DNA from: Desulfobulbaceae bacterium
Lineage (GTDB): Bacteria > Desulfobacterota > Desulfobulbia > Desulfobulbales > Desulfocapsaceae
Length of the DNA: 64,000 bases
Assembly (NCBI GenBank): GCA_019163335.1
Contig: JAFLKM010000053.1
Coordinates: 113,174 to 177,173, forward strand
Direction: 5' to 3'
Made by a program: the position numbers and the translations under genes. Positions 17,980-27,789 of the stretch are shown one piece after another (within the stretch, counting starts at the first letter, position 1; each line of letters opens with the position of its first letter). A model generated the notes under the pieces. The model was not told the DNA's origin. It saw only the letters and a program-made list of their open reading frames with translations, and searched no databases.

Positions 17980-18821
17980 GTGAATGGAGAGTCATTTTTT
18001 TTGTTATTTTTTGAGAAAAGAGGATTGTCCGGAATCGATGTCAGTGCCTCTTCTATGTGTCTGCAGAACAGGTCACTGACAGCCGGCAGCATGCCAATCC
18101 CCTGTTCAATGATTTCCACTTGGATATCTGCCCGAGCCAGTTGGGTGAGCCAGGAGTGATCGCTGTCTGCGGCCAGATCGCGGTGAAAATGCATCCCTGC
18201 CACCAGCAAAAGAGGGATGATACATACTTCTTTGTAGCCTGCAGCCCTGATATCGGCAATGACCTCTGTGTGGGAGGGGCATCCTTCTTCAATGACGCCG
18301 ACAAAGACCCTGGGCCCAAAGTGTCGGCGCAGAAAATACTGGAGAGCCGGGTAGGTGCACCAGGCGGGATGATCTGTGCCATGTCCCACCAGGAGAACGG
18401 CCTGGTTAGGGTGGGCATTGATCAGGGGCGTAAGTCCGCTACAAAGGGCGGTGAAATCAGCAGGCGAGCTGAGAAGGGGCAGACCGATGGAAGTCCGGAT
18501 GGGGCTTTTGTCTGTTTCTGCCACCAGGCGGATGAATTCGTGGCCGCCAATCAGGTGAAGTGACTGGACGACGGCCCAAGGATGGTGTTGACGGTGCAGG
18601 GTCTCCAGAACTTCCTGGGGGCTTGCGGCAGGAGCTTGTTTTCCTCCCTTGTTCTCATTGATTATGCGCGATGAGAAGGCGCATAAGACCTCATGCCCGG
18701 GAAAATGCGTTTGGATCCGAGCGGTCAGATGCCCATAGGTGTCTCTGGCCTTGGCGTTGGTGCCGAAGGCAGCAATGACAATGGGAATAGGGGGTATGGG
18801 GTTGAAGCTGGAAGCTGTCAT
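17976..18821 (-). CDS. cbiK: Sirohydrochlorin cobaltochelatase (CbiK type)
   Basis: A 281-residue class II chelatase. Family features include IVIAAFGTNAKARDTYGH at the N-terminus, VVQSLHLIGGHEF (metal-binding histidine), VLLVGHGTDHPAW and IIPLLLVAGMHFHRDLA (second histidine). CbiK inserts Co2+ (or Fe2+) into sirohydrochlorin for cobalamin or siroheme. There is no clear signal peptide, so it appears to be a cytoplasmic form. The neighbouring dsrC suggests a link to siroheme supply for sulfite reductase, though the dsrC promoter separates the two. Confidence 0.88.
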   Translation of the reverse strand: MTASSFNPIPPIPIVIAAFGTNAKARDTYGHLTARIQTHFPGHEVLCAFSSRIINENKGGKQAPAASPQEVLETLHRQHHPWAVVQSLHLIGGHEFIRLVAETDKSPIRTSIGLPLLSSPADFTALCSGLTPLINAHPNQAVLLVGHGTDHPAWCTYPALQYFLRRHFGPRVFVGVIEEGCPSHTEVIADIRAAGYKEVCIIPLLLVAGMHFHRDLAADSDHSWLTQLARADIQVEIIEQGIGMLPAVSDLFCRHIEEALTSIPDNPLFSKNNKKNDSPFT

Positions 18822-19229
18822 AGGGTTTGGGGTGGATTGGTTGGGGCATCACGGGTTGCTTGTTATTCGGCACTCTCTCTTTACCGGATATCCCAGCAGT
18901 GCTGGAGTTGCGGAAGGCGGGGTAAGAGTCCAATGCTCCCTCTTTTATTCCATCTCTCTATCGTACTTTATGATGAAAAACGATAGAAAAATGAATGGAA
19001 TGTTCCTCTTATATTGTTTGATTCTGGCCCAGGTCTCTGGCATGACAGGGGAAGCAAGAGTACTGTTCTTTGCTGAGATCCATAAACTTTTTATTCCGTT
19101 CCCTTCCCATTCCTGTTACATTCAGCAGGTTTAATCGATAGGTTAATCCCCTGGGATGATTTATCAAGAGCTTCACCAACGTTTTACAATTATGATTCCA
19201 CCTTATACTTTATAATCAGGAGTAATTTT
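18822..19229. other. Intergenic region between divergent cbiK and citrate synthase
   Basis: About 400 bases without a convincing gene. An open frame crosses it on plus but begins antisense to cbiK and has no family features. It must contain the cbiK promoter (minus) and the citrate synthase promoter (plus). A weak TTTACA/TATACT pair with 15-base spacing at 19183-19209 is the best plus-strand candidate. No cobalamin-riboswitch box was seen. Confidence 0.5.
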
Positions 19230-20387
19230 ATGAAAATGGGAGCCTGCGGGCAAGAATCCGGCAAAGAGAAGGAGCTGGGGCTGGCTGATATCGTCGCCTG
19301 TAATTCAGCAATTTGTTATATCGACGGCCAGGAAGGACGGTTGATCTATCGTGGCTATGATGCCCTCGATCTGGCCCGCCATTCTACTTTTGAAGAGGTG
19401 GCTTACCTGCTCTGGTATGGCAGGCTGCCCGGACTCACCGAGTTTCAGGCCTTTCTGGACGGGTTCACCGGCGGCATGGTGCTGCCGGTTGAAACCACGA
19501 TGATTCTGCGGATGTTTCCGCGCGCGGCCTCTTCCATGGAGGTTCTGCGCACTGCCGTCTCCTCCCTTGGGCATTGGGATCCGGACACCGGCAATATGCG
19601 GCTTGATGCCTCCTTGCGGAAGGCCCAGCGCCTGACGGAACGTATCCCGCTGATCATCGCCGCTCATCAGCGCTTAAAAGATGGGTATGAGCCCATTGCC
19701 CCTATTTCAAATCACGGCATTGCCTATAATTTTCTTTATACTCTGCAGGGGAAAGAGCCTGATGGCGAGATTGTCCGGGCCCTTGACGTTGCCCTTATTC
19801 TGCATGCTGATCATGAGTTGAACGCTTCAACCTTTGCTGCCCGGGTCACTGCGGCTACCATGTCGGATATCTATTCGGCCATGACCAGTGCCATCGGGGC
19901 CTTGAAAGGGCCTTTGCATGGCGGTGCCAATGCCGATGTGATGGAGATGTTTGAGAGTATCGGTACCCCTGACAAGGCCGAGGCCTGGGTCATGGAGCGT
20001 CTGGCCGGAAAGGTGAAGATCCCGGGTTTTGGGCACCGGGTCTATAAATGTGAAGACCCCCGGGCCGGTATTTTACGGGAGTATGCCGAGCGGATTACCA
20101 AAAAGGTCGGTGATACCAGATTCTTTGAGATTGCTCAGATCGTGGAAAAGACCATGATCACTCACTCCAAGGTCTTTCCTAATGTGGATTTTTACTCCGG
20201 AACGCTCTATCGGGCCATGGGGATTCCCACCGAGCTGTTTACCCCCATTTTTGCAATAAGCCGGGCGGTGGGCTGGTCCGCCCATATCCTCGAACAGTGG
20301 CGCAATAATCGTCTGATCCGTCCCAGTGCCAATTATGTCGGACCGTGTTTGCAGGAATATACCCCCATTGAGACCAGAACCCCTTAG
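19230..20387 (+). CDS. gltA: Citrate synthase (citrate/2-methylcitrate synthase family)
   Basis: A 385-residue protein of the short, hexamer/dimer-type Si/2-methylcitrate synthase family. It has YRGYDALDLA near the N-terminus, ALILHADHELNAS with a catalytic histidine, GPLHGGANADVMEM with the second histidine, PGFGHRVYK, and a C-terminal block with the catalytic aspartate (NVDFYSGTLYRAMG). It condenses acetyl-CoA with oxaloacetate, or propionyl-CoA if it is PrpC-like; sequence alone does not decide. The gene is preceded by CAGGAG and followed by a hairpin, so it is probably monocistronic. Confidence 0.93.
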   Translation: MKMGACGQESGKEKELGLADIVACNSAICYIDGQEGRLIYRGYDALDLARHSTFEEVAYLLWYGRLPGLTEFQAFLDGFTGGMVLPVETTMILRMFPRAASSMEVLRTAVSSLGHWDPDTGNMRLDASLRKAQRLTERIPLIIAAHQRLKDGYEPIAPISNHGIAYNFLYTLQGKEPDGEIVRALDVALILHADHELNASTFAARVTAATMSDIYSAMTSAIGALKGPLHGGANADVMEMFESIGTPDKAEAWVMERLAGKVKIPGFGHRVYKCEDPRAGILREYAERITKKVGDTRFFEIAQIVEKTMITHSKVFPNVDFYSGTLYRAMGIPTELFTPIFAISRAVGWSAHILEQWRNNRLIRPSANYVGPCLQEYTPIETRTP

Positions 20388-20421
20388 GGGTGTGTGGTTG
20401 ACTCCTGTGTCTGCATGATTC

Positions 20422-20457
20422 TTTCGCCTGCCATGGTTAATGCCATGGCAGGCGAAA
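20422..20457 (+). terminator. Hairpin after citrate synthase
   Basis: A perfect 15-bp stem (20422-20436 with 20443-20457, containing CGCCTGCCATGG) has a 6-base loop. There is no U-tract after it, so it may be a 3'-end stabiliser or a weak terminator. Confidence 0.6.
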
Positions 20458-20503
20458 TTGGCCGCTGTTTCGTCTTTTCATATTTACCAGGACGAGGTGT
20501 CCA

Positions 20504-21418
20504 ATGAGTGAAATTCTACTGCATCCCCCCAAACGTCTGTATCGATCCGCCAGATTTGCCTCTCGCCCGCAATCCCACAGCCTGAATATGATTGGTTTTG
20601 GTTTTGACGGTACCGCCTGTTTTCGTAAGGGTGCGGCCATCGCTCCGGATGCCATCCGTCTGGTGGCCTCGGATATCGAGAGTTATTCGCCCTATCTCGA
20701 TCTCGATCTGGAGGAGGCTGCGCCCTTTTATGATCTGGGCAATCTCATTGTCCAGCAGACCGGCGATGCCCATCAAGATTATCTGGCTGCCCATGCGCGC
20801 TTTGAAAAGCTCACGGAAGCCCGTGATTTTGCCGCAGACGGGATTCAATTTCTGACCCTTGGCGGGGAACATTCCATCTCCTATTCCTGTATCGCCAAAT
20901 ATCTTCAAGCCTATCCCGATCTTGTTCTCCTCCATCTTGATGCCCATGCCGATCTGCGCGAGGAGTATCAGGGCTACCATTATTCCCATGCCTCCATCAT
21001 CAGAAGGTGCCTGGATCATTTCGGTCCCGGCCATCAGTTGCTCCAGTTCGGGATTCGTTCGGGCACCCGGGACGAATACGCCTGGATGCGGGCTAACAAG
21101 ACCCTGGCGCCAAATCTTGATGCCTTTGTCGCCTTTATTGACGGGCTGCCCGCAAGCCGTCCCATCTATCTCACCCTTGATTTAGACTACTTTGATCCGG
21201 CCTTTATGCCCGGAACCGGGACGCCTGAACCGGGCGGACAGGACTTCTTCTCCTTTGTCCGGATTGTCCAGGCCTTACGTAGGAAAAAGATGGTGGCCGC
21301 CGACGTGGTGGAACTGTCGCCGCCGGTGGATGTCAGCGGCAACAGCGATGTCTTTGCCACCAAGGTGGTCAGGGAGCTGATCCTTGCCTTTCAGCGGGAG
21401 GAGCATGATGGACAATGA
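20504..21418 (+). CDS. speB: Agmatinase
   Basis: A 304-residue ureohydrolase. The Mn2+-binding motifs of the arginase/agmatinase family are present: LGGEHSIS, LHLDAHADLR, SHASIIRR, and DLDYFDPAFMPGTGTPEPGG. It hydrolyses agmatine to putrescine and urea. The speA start lies inside its 3' end (overlap of about 14 bases), so the two are translated together and form a complete arginine-to-putrescine route. SpeB comes first in transcript order although it acts second. Confidence 0.95.
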   Translation: MSEILLHPPKRLYRSARFASRPQSHSLNMIGFGFDGTACFRKGAAIAPDAIRLVASDIESYSPYLDLDLEEAAPFYDLGNLIVQQTGDAHQDYLAAHARFEKLTEARDFAADGIQFLTLGGEHSISYSCIAKYLQAYPDLVLLHLDAHADLREEYQGYHYSHASIIRRCLDHFGPGHQLLQFGIRSGTRDEYAWMRANKTLAPNLDAFVAFIDGLPASRPIYLTLDLDYFDPAFMPGTGTPEPGGQDFFSFVRIVQALRRKKMVAADVVELSPPVDVSGNSDVFATKVVRELILAFQREEHDGQ

Positions 21419-23321
21419 TCCAGAAGAGATCGCCAGGGAAAATAGCGAGCGTTATCATGTCCGGGATTGGGGTAACGGCTATTTTTCCGTCAACAGCAAA
21501 GGGCACCTTTGCGTTCTCCCGGAAAAGCGGGAAGATGGGCCGACCATCGATTTTCTTGAGGTGATCGAGGAGATCAGGAATCTGAACCTCTCCTTTCCCA
21601 TAGTTATCCGTTTTCATGATATTCTCCGCTCCCAGGTGCGTCTTTTGAACACCACCTTTAGAGCAGTGATTGAAGAGTGTGAATACCAGGGCCAATTTTT
21701 CGGGGTCTATCCGGTGAAGGTCAACCAGATGCGGGAGGTGGTGGAAGAGATCATTGATGCCGGCCAGCCCTTTGATTATGGCCTGGAAGCCGGCTCCAAG
21801 CCGGAACTGCTGGCCGCCCTTGCCCACAACGCGAACCGCAATGCCCTGACTGTGCTCAACGGGTACAAGGATGAGGATTATATTCGTCTGGCCCTGCTCG
21901 GTCGACGGTTGGGGCGCAAGATCATTATCGTGGTGGAGAGTTTCTCGGAGGTTGCCCTGATTATCCGGGTGGCCAGGGAGCTGGGAGTGGAGCCGATGAT
22001 CGGCTTTCGGGCCAAGCTGGCCGCCCATGGCAGTGGCCGCTGGGCCGGGGCCAGCGGCGAGAAAGGCAAGTTCGGTTTGAGTTGCGGCGAGCTATTGCGG
22101 GCGGTGGATATTCTTAAGGAGCATGAGATGGCCCACTGCGTCAAGCTGCTGCATTTCCATGTGGGCAGCCAGATTCCGGACATCCGTTTTATCAAGGAGG
22201 CGATCACCGAGGCGGGCCGCATCTTCGTTGATCTGGTCGCCCTCGGTCTGCCCCTCGAGTATTTTGATGTGGGCGGGGGACTTGGCATTGATTACGACGG
22301 CTCCCGTTCCGCCGGCGAGTCCTCACGCAACTATACACTGGAGGAGTATGCCTTTGATATCATTGACGGCGTGCAGTACATCTGCGACCAGGCCGGCGTT
22401 GCCCACCCCCATATTGTCAGTGAGAGCGGTCGGTTTGTCACTGCCCACCATTCCTGCGTGATCACCAATGTGATTGATAACATCCATCAGCTCAGCGAGC
22501 AGCCTTGTCCCGGACGGGAGGCAGGAGAGCACAACCTTCTCTCCACCATGCGCGCATCCGCCCAGGATCTGAATGAGCAAAATTTTCAGGAGACATTTAA
22601 CGATATCCAGCAGTGCAAGGATGACGCCATCAGCGCCTTTCGTTTCGGGGTGATTACCATTTCCGAGCGGGCCAGGATTGAGACCCTGTACTGGAGCACC
22701 CTTGCCCGTATTCAGAAAATTGTCGAGGACCAGCCCTTTGTCCCGGAGGAGCTGCAGCGACTCGGTGAGTTTCAGGCCAGTCAGTACCTCTGTAATTTTT
22801 CCATCTTTCAGTCGGCGGCAGACAGTTGGGCCATCGGCCAGCTCCTGCCAATCATGCCGGTGATGCGTCTCGATGAGCGTCCGGATGTCCGCTGTTCTCT
22901 GGTGGATATCACCTGTGATTCGGATGGCAAGATTGACCGTTTTATTGCCAGGAGAGGGGTTGAAAAAACTCTGCTTCTCCATTCTCTCAAAACCGATGAA
23001 GAATACTATATCGGCCTGTTTCTCACCGGTGCCTACCAGGATGTGATGGGGGACATGCATAATCTGTTTGGTCGGCTCAACGAGGTGCATATTTACGGCG
23101 ATGACGATGATCCCAATGATTTCTACATTGAAGAGATGATCAAAGGCTCTTCTGCCCAGCAGGTTTTGACCACCATGCAGTATAATCCGGAGATCCTGGC
23201 AAGGACGATCAAGAAAGAGATTGATCAGCAGGTGCATCAGGGTCGGATTCAGCCCCGCGAGGGGGTTCGGCTGGTCGATTTTTATGAAAGCTGTCTGGCC
23301 GACTACACCTATTTGAAATAA
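21405..23321 (+). CDS. speA: Biosynthetic arginine decarboxylase
   Basis: A 638-residue PLP enzyme of the alanine-racemase-fold (Speb/SpeA) family, full length. The PLP lysine lies in YPVKVNQMREV; other landmarks are GLEAGSKPELLA, FHVGSQIPD, YFDVGGGLGIDYDGS and the C-terminal SLVDITCDSDGKID with GAYQDVMGD. It converts arginine to agmatine. The start at 21405 (MMDN) is chosen because GCGGGAGGAG directly precedes it; the frame is open a little further upstream inside speB. It overlaps speB. Confidence 0.95.
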   Translation: MMDNDPEEIARENSERYHVRDWGNGYFSVNSKGHLCVLPEKREDGPTIDFLEVIEEIRNLNLSFPIVIRFHDILRSQVRLLNTTFRAVIEECEYQGQFFGVYPVKVNQMREVVEEIIDAGQPFDYGLEAGSKPELLAALAHNANRNALTVLNGYKDEDYIRLALLGRRLGRKIIIVVESFSEVALIIRVARELGVEPMIGFRAKLAAHGSGRWAGASGEKGKFGLSCGELLRAVDILKEHEMAHCVKLLHFHVGSQIPDIRFIKEAITEAGRIFVDLVALGLPLEYFDVGGGLGIDYDGSRSAGESSRNYTLEEYAFDIIDGVQYICDQAGVAHPHIVSESGRFVTAHHSCVITNVIDNIHQLSEQPCPGREAGEHNLLSTMRASAQDLNEQNFQETFNDIQQCKDDAISAFRFGVITISERARIETLYWSTLARIQKIVEDQPFVPEELQRLGEFQASQYLCNFSIFQSAADSWAIGQLLPIMPVMRLDERPDVRCSLVDITCDSDGKIDRFIARRGVEKTLLLHSLKTDEEYYIGLFLTGAYQDVMGDMHNLFGRLNEVHIYGDDDDPNDFYIEEMIKGSSAQQVLTTMQYNPEILARTIKKEIDQQVHQGRIQPREGVRLVDFYESCLADYTYLK

Positions 23322-23553
23322 TCCCCTGGAGACATCTTGCAGGGAACCGTTGGGAAGGGGACTGGTCGTGGTTGTACAGTCATGTCGGTTACCTACTTCT
23401 ACTTCTTGGCGTTCTTTTTGCCCTTGGGGAAAAGGACTGAATTGTTTTTTATAATACCGTCGGGTAAGCTGTTGGAGCGGTTTAGTTGACCGGGAGTTTT
23501 TGTTGGGAATAGCCGGACATAAAAGGTTTTATTTTTCGCAAGGAGAGAAACGC

Positions 23554-25269
23554 ATGTTTAACAATCTCAGTATTAAATGGAAAATGTTGCTGCTGGTGCT
23601 GGTTGGGCCTTTGTTGATTGCCGGTATCCTGGCCTGGCAGCGGGTGAGCGATATTCGCCAGGGTGCTGAAGATGCTCTGATCTCCAAAAGCGCCGGCATT
23701 GTTCTTATGGCTGAGGCGACACGTGACCGGATGTCTAAAAAATTGCAGATGGGGGTGATTAAGCCCTTTGCTGAGCTGGACTCCGCCCAGATCATGGAGG
23801 CGGTGCCGGTTATTACGGCCTTGCAGGTGGCTTCCGACAAGGCCCAGGAGGCGGGCTATACCTTCCGTTCTCCCAAGATGGATCCGCGTAATCCTGCCAA
23901 TGCCCCCACCGAACTGGAAAAGCAGGTGCTGGCTGAGATGGAAAGTAAAAAGCTGACAGAGAAGATCGTCATTGAAAAGGATCAGATTCGCTATTTCAAG
24001 CCCATTTATCTGACCACCGACTGTCTCTATTGTCACGGCGATCCCAAGGGCACAAAAGATGTGACCGGGGGGATCAAGGAGGGATGGCGGGCAGGAGAGA
24101 TGCACGGCGCTTTCGAGATTATCAGCTCCCTGGCCGAGACCAACAAGGCCGTTTCGCAGGCACGCTTGAGTGTGCTCGCCTGGGTTGTGGGGATTCTTGC
24201 CCTGGTTTTTCTGGTATCCTGGCTGCTCCTCCAGAAAAGTGTGATCAAACCGCTTTCCAAGGCCAATGCCTTTATGGAAAAGGTCGCAGGTGGTGATCTG
24301 ACCGGAACGATTGTCGTGGAATCGCGGGATGAAATCGGCCAGATGAGCGAGAATTTGAATCGGATGAGCAAGCAGTTGAATACCGTGATCAAAGATATTG
24401 CCCAGTCTGGAGCCACTCTGCTGGATTCTTCATCCCAGCTCGGTGCGGTTTCCGATGATTTTTCCATCAAGAGTGAAGATACCGCCGGTCGGACCCATTC
24501 GGTGGCGGCAGCGGCAGAGGAGATGAGTGCCAATATGGCAACGGTGGCTGCGGCCACTGAGGAAGCCGCCACCAATATCACCCTGGTGGCATCGGCCACC
24601 GAGGAGATGACCTCCAATATCAACGGGATTGTCAAGTCCACGGAAAAGGCGCAGGTTATTACCCGAAATGCGGTGGCTGAGGCCAAGTCGGCCTCGGAAA
24701 AGGTGGATGAGCTGGGTGCTGCTGCGGTGGAGATTGGCAAGGTGACAGAGGCGATCACCGAGATCTCCGAACAGACCAATCTGCTTGCGCTCAATGCCAC
24801 CATTGAGGCGGCGCGGGCCGGAGAAGCCGGTAAGGGTTTTGCGGTGGTGGCCAACGAGATAAAGGCGCTGGCCAAGCAGACAGCGGCAGCCACTGGCGAG
24901 ATTACCGCCAGGGTTCATTCGATTCAGGGCTCCACTGAGATTACGGTGAAACAGATACAGCAGATCACCCAGGTTATCGGCGAGGTCAATACCATCGTCA
25001 TGTCTATTTTCACTGCCGTTGAGGAACAGTCTGCCACCACCATCGAAATTGCCGAGAGTATCAGCCAGGCTTCCATCGGGATTCAGGAGGTGACCGAAAA
25101 TGTCTCCCAGGTCTCGGTTATTGCCGGTGACGTGGCCCGCGATATCGCTGAGGTGAACCAGGCCTCTGCTTCCATTTCTGAAGGGAGTGGCAATGTGAAA
25201 TCAAAGGCGGATGAATTAAGTCATCTTGCCAAGCAGTTGCAGGAGATGGTCAGCCGTTTTCAGGTGTAG
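23554..25269 (+). CDS. Methyl-accepting chemotaxis protein with a periplasmic heme-c sensor
   Basis: A 571-residue transducer. A membrane segment (residues about 10-30) is followed by a periplasmic domain of about 170 residues carrying a c-type heme site CLYCH (Cys157 to His161). This matches the DUF3365/Tll0287-like heme-binding sensor domain. A second membrane segment at about 208-228, a HAMP region and a long coiled-coil signalling domain follow; the tip reads [20 protein letters not shown]. The ATG at 23554 is preceded by AAGGAG. It probably senses redox or a gaseous or respiratory ligand. No che genes are nearby. Confidence 0.9.
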   Translation: MFNNLSIKWKMLLLVLVGPLLIAGILAWQRVSDIRQGAEDALISKSAGIVLMAEATRDRMSKKLQMGVIKPFAELDSAQIMEAVPVITALQVASDKAQEAGYTFRSPKMDPRNPANAPTELEKQVLAEMESKKLTEKIVIEKDQIRYFKPIYLTTDCLYCHGDPKGTKDVTGGIKEGWRAGEMHGAFEIISSLAETNKAVSQARLSVLAWVVGILALVFLVSWLLLQKSVIKPLSKANAFMEKVAGGDLTGTIVVESRDEIGQMSENLNRMSKQLNTVIKDIAQSGATLLDSSSQLGAVSDDFSIKSEDTAGRTHSVAAAAEEMSANMATVAAATEEAATNITLVASATEEMTSNINGIVKSTEKAQVITRNAVAEAKSASEKVDELGAAAVEIGKVTEAITEISEQTNLLALNATIEAARAGEAGKGFAVVANEIKALAKQTAAATGEITARVHSIQGSTEITVKQIQQITQVIGEVNTIVMSIFTAVEEQSATTIEIAESISQASIGIQEVTENVSQVSVIAGDVARDIAEVNQASASISEGSGNVKSKADELSHLAKQLQEMVSRFQV

Positions 25270-25414
25270 TTTTTTGTAAAAGCAGGCGTAAGGGTGTGGA
25301 GTTATTTCCATGGAGGGATATGGAGATGACTCCATCATACGTTTTTGATGAAAGATTTCAAGATGATGTCGGGAGCTTTCGTCTCTTTTCAAGGTGAACC
25401 GGGTGGAATGTAAA

Positions 25415-26776
25415 ATGCTGCTGATCAGGTCGAGTGGATGGTTTTGTCTGTTATTGACAGCGCTGATGCTGACGACCGCCCTTTCTGCCCAGGCCGGTGA
25501 GAAAATTGTTATTGCCCATCGGGCCGCCTCCGGCTATCTGATGGAGCATAATTTGGCCTCAGTGGCCCTGGCTGTGGGGATGGGCAGTGATTATATCGAG
25601 CAGGATTTGGTCATGACCAAAGATGATCAGGTCATCGTTCTGCACGACCCCACCCTTTCCAGAGTAACCAACGTGGCCGAGCTGTTTCCGGGGAGAAACC
25701 GGGCGGACGGGAAGTTTTATGCCCTTGATTTTACCCTGGCCGAGATCAAGCGGCTGCGTTTGCTGGAGCCCTATTCCAATAGTGGCAATGGTGAAGGACG
25801 TTTTCCCGATACCGGTCAAAACCTGCAACTGAGCATCCCGACTTTCAAGGAAGAGCTGGAACTTATCCGGGGTCTGGAAAAGACCATGCGCCGCGATATC
25901 GGCATCTATCCCGAGATCAAGCAGCCCTGGCTGCATCGCAAGGAGGGCAAGGACATTTCTCTTGCTGTCCTCAAAATTCTGCGCGAATACGATTATACAA
26001 CCAGGGGTGAAAAGATCTTTGTGCAGTGTTTCGACCCTGTGGAACTCAAGCGCATTCACGAGGAGCTGTTTCCCGCGCTGGGAATGGATCTGAAGCTGAC
26101 CCAGCTCATTGATGACAATAACGGCAATGAGACCAAAACCCTGGAATGGGGTGAGTGGGTCAACTACAATTATGACTGGATCTTGAGTAAATCAGGGCTG
26201 CGCACTGTATCGGCCTATATCTCCGGTATTGGCCTGGACAAGTCCATGCTCGTAGATGGGGCCGGCAATCTTTTGCGCCCATCACTGATTGATGATGCGC
26301 ATCAACTGGGGCTGGTGGTGCATCCTTACACCTTCCGCCGGGAAAAGGAGTCGCTGCCTCCCTATGCGGCAAACTTTGAGGCTCTGCTGGAGTTTTTTTA
26401 CTTCAAGGTAGGCGTTGATGGTGTCTTTACCGATTACTGTGGTGATGCCGTCCGTTTTCTCCATACCAGGCCAGTTGCTCCTGCCGCCGAAGCCGTGGGG
26501 GGAGAGCGCTTGCCGTCTCAGCCGGTGGTGGCGCCTGAGGCACCCGAAGAGCCTCAGGTTCCCCAGACTTCTTCGACAAGTCCCGGGTCTGCCCGGGAGC
26601 CGGGACTGCCCGTTGCTCCGGCGGTTCCTGCCGTCGCCGCCCCACAGCCGACAACCGTTCCCGCAACCCCCGGGACAGCCGCGCCGGCTCCCCGTTGGCC
26701 CATTGTCATAACAGGTCCGGAGCCTGTCGCTCAACCGGCTCCGGTTCCCGTGCCTGCTGAAAGCAAGTATCGATAA
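25415..26776 (+). CDS. glpQ: Periplasmic glycerophosphodiester phosphodiesterase with a proline-rich tail
   Basis: A 453-residue protein. A signal peptide (LLLTALMLTTALSAQAG) is followed by a GDPD TIM barrel with the catalytic pair in IAHRAASGYLMEHNL and the metal ligands in DYIEQDLVMTKDD and VLHDPTLSRVT. It hydrolyses glycerophosphodiesters to glycerol-3-phosphate and an alcohol. The last about 100 residues are an unusual proline/alanine/valine-rich tail that is probably disordered or spans the cell wall. The start could also be a GTG at 25394. It is followed closely by the hydrolase gene. Confidence 0.9.
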   Translation: MLLIRSSGWFCLLLTALMLTTALSAQAGEKIVIAHRAASGYLMEHNLASVALAVGMGSDYIEQDLVMTKDDQVIVLHDPTLSRVTNVAELFPGRNRADGKFYALDFTLAEIKRLRLLEPYSNSGNGEGRFPDTGQNLQLSIPTFKEELELIRGLEKTMRRDIGIYPEIKQPWLHRKEGKDISLAVLKILREYDYTTRGEKIFVQCFDPVELKRIHEELFPALGMDLKLTQLIDDNNGNETKTLEWGEWVNYNYDWILSKSGLRTVSAYISGIGLDKSMLVDGAGNLLRPSLIDDAHQLGLVVHPYTFRREKESLPPYAANFEALLEFFYFKVGVDGVFTDYCGDAVRFLHTRPVAPAAEAVGGERLPSQPVVAPEAPEEPQVPQTSSTSPGSAREPGLPVAPAVPAVAAPQPTTVPATPGTAAPAPRWPIVITGPEPVAQPAPVPVPAESKYR

Positions 26777-26799
26777 CAGGGACGTGGACGAGGAGAAAA

Positions 26800-27687
26800 A
26801 TGGACGAAATCCTCTCTTCTCTCCCCACCCCTTTACGTATTGGCACAACCGAGATCTACTGGCTCAGTGGCGGCACTTTTCGTCTGGATGGCGGAACGAT
26901 GTTTGGGCCCGTCCCCAAGACCCTCTGGGAGAAGCGCTATCCGGCTGCCGTCGATAACACTATTCTTCTGGTCAACGATCCCCTGCTGATTAGAACCCCG
27001 GAACAGAACATTCTGGTGGATAGCGGTCTTGGCAATAAACTCACGCCAAAGCAGCATGCCATTTTTGCATCGTCGGAGTGGCTGCTTGTTTCCCAACTGG
27101 CCCAGTTGGGGATCAAGCGCCAGGACATCGACGTGGTGATTTTGACCCATGCCGATTTTGATCATGCCGGCGGAGTGGTTATGGCGGCTGAGCAGGGTGG
27201 TGAGGAGGTGAGCTTTCCTTCTGCGGTTCACCTGATGCAGGAGACGGAATGGCAGGATGTGGCTGCTCCCAGCCGTCGTGCCAAGGAAAGTTACTGGCCC
27301 ATTAATTTCAACGCACTCATCAAGAGCGGCGCGATGCAGCTTGTTCAGGGAACATATCAAGTCTGCCCGGAGGTGCGGATCTGTCATACCGGCGGCCATA
27401 CCCGTGGCCATCAATTAGTGGAGATTAGCTCCGGCGGCGAATGTGCCGTCCATCTTGGCGATCTTCTTCCCACCCATGCCCATATCAATCCCCTCTGGGT
27501 CATGGCCTATGATAATTTTCCCCTGGAAGTCATTGCCTGTAAGGAACGGTACTTCAAACAGTATCGGCAGCAGAATGCCTGGTTTACCTTCTATCACGAC
27601 CCCTTGATGCGGGCCTGCAAGCTCGGTGGTAAAGGCAAAATTACGGAGTGCTGGCCACAGGCGGTTTGCCCATCAACGGCTTCATAG
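26800..27687 (+). CDS. Metallo-beta-lactamase-fold hydrolase
   Basis: A 295-residue MBL-fold enzyme. The dinuclear metal motif is THADFDHAGG (residues about 115-124), with further ligands in CHTGGHTRGHQ and the aspartate in VHLGDLLPTHAH. An initial metal-independent strand has NILVDSGLGNK. Its overall layout resembles the AHL-lactonase/N-acyl-hydrolase-like branch, but the substrate cannot be deduced. It starts 23 bases after the phosphodiesterase gene, so the two may be co-expressed. It converges on the MFS gene. Confidence 0.85.
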   Translation: MDEILSSLPTPLRIGTTEIYWLSGGTFRLDGGTMFGPVPKTLWEKRYPAAVDNTILLVNDPLLIRTPEQNILVDSGLGNKLTPKQHAIFASSEWLLVSQLAQLGIKRQDIDVVILTHADFDHAGGVVMAAEQGGEEVSFPSAVHLMQETEWQDVAAPSRRAKESYWPINFNALIKSGAMQLVQGTYQVCPEVRICHTGGHTRGHQLVEISSGGECAVHLGDLLPTHAHINPLWVMAYDNFPLEVIACKERYFKQYRQQNAWFTFYHDPLMRACKLGGKGKITECWPQAVCPSTAS

Positions 27688-27789
27688 CTATGGAGCTTCA
27701 TTTTCAAATCAAGCCTTAACCTTGTCGCACGCACAGCGCGGCTTCTTGCCATAAGTCCAGAATGAAAGTGCGAACCCTGGAATGATTTT

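Noticed and set aside
18739..19134. A 131-codon plus-strand frame upstream of citrate synthase
   Set aside because: It starts antisense to cbiK, has no ribosome site and no recognisable domain.
27690..27789. A possible second copy of the 59.6-kb palindromic element
   Set aside because: Only a short AAATCAAGC stretch and general composition match; the rest does not align convincingly.
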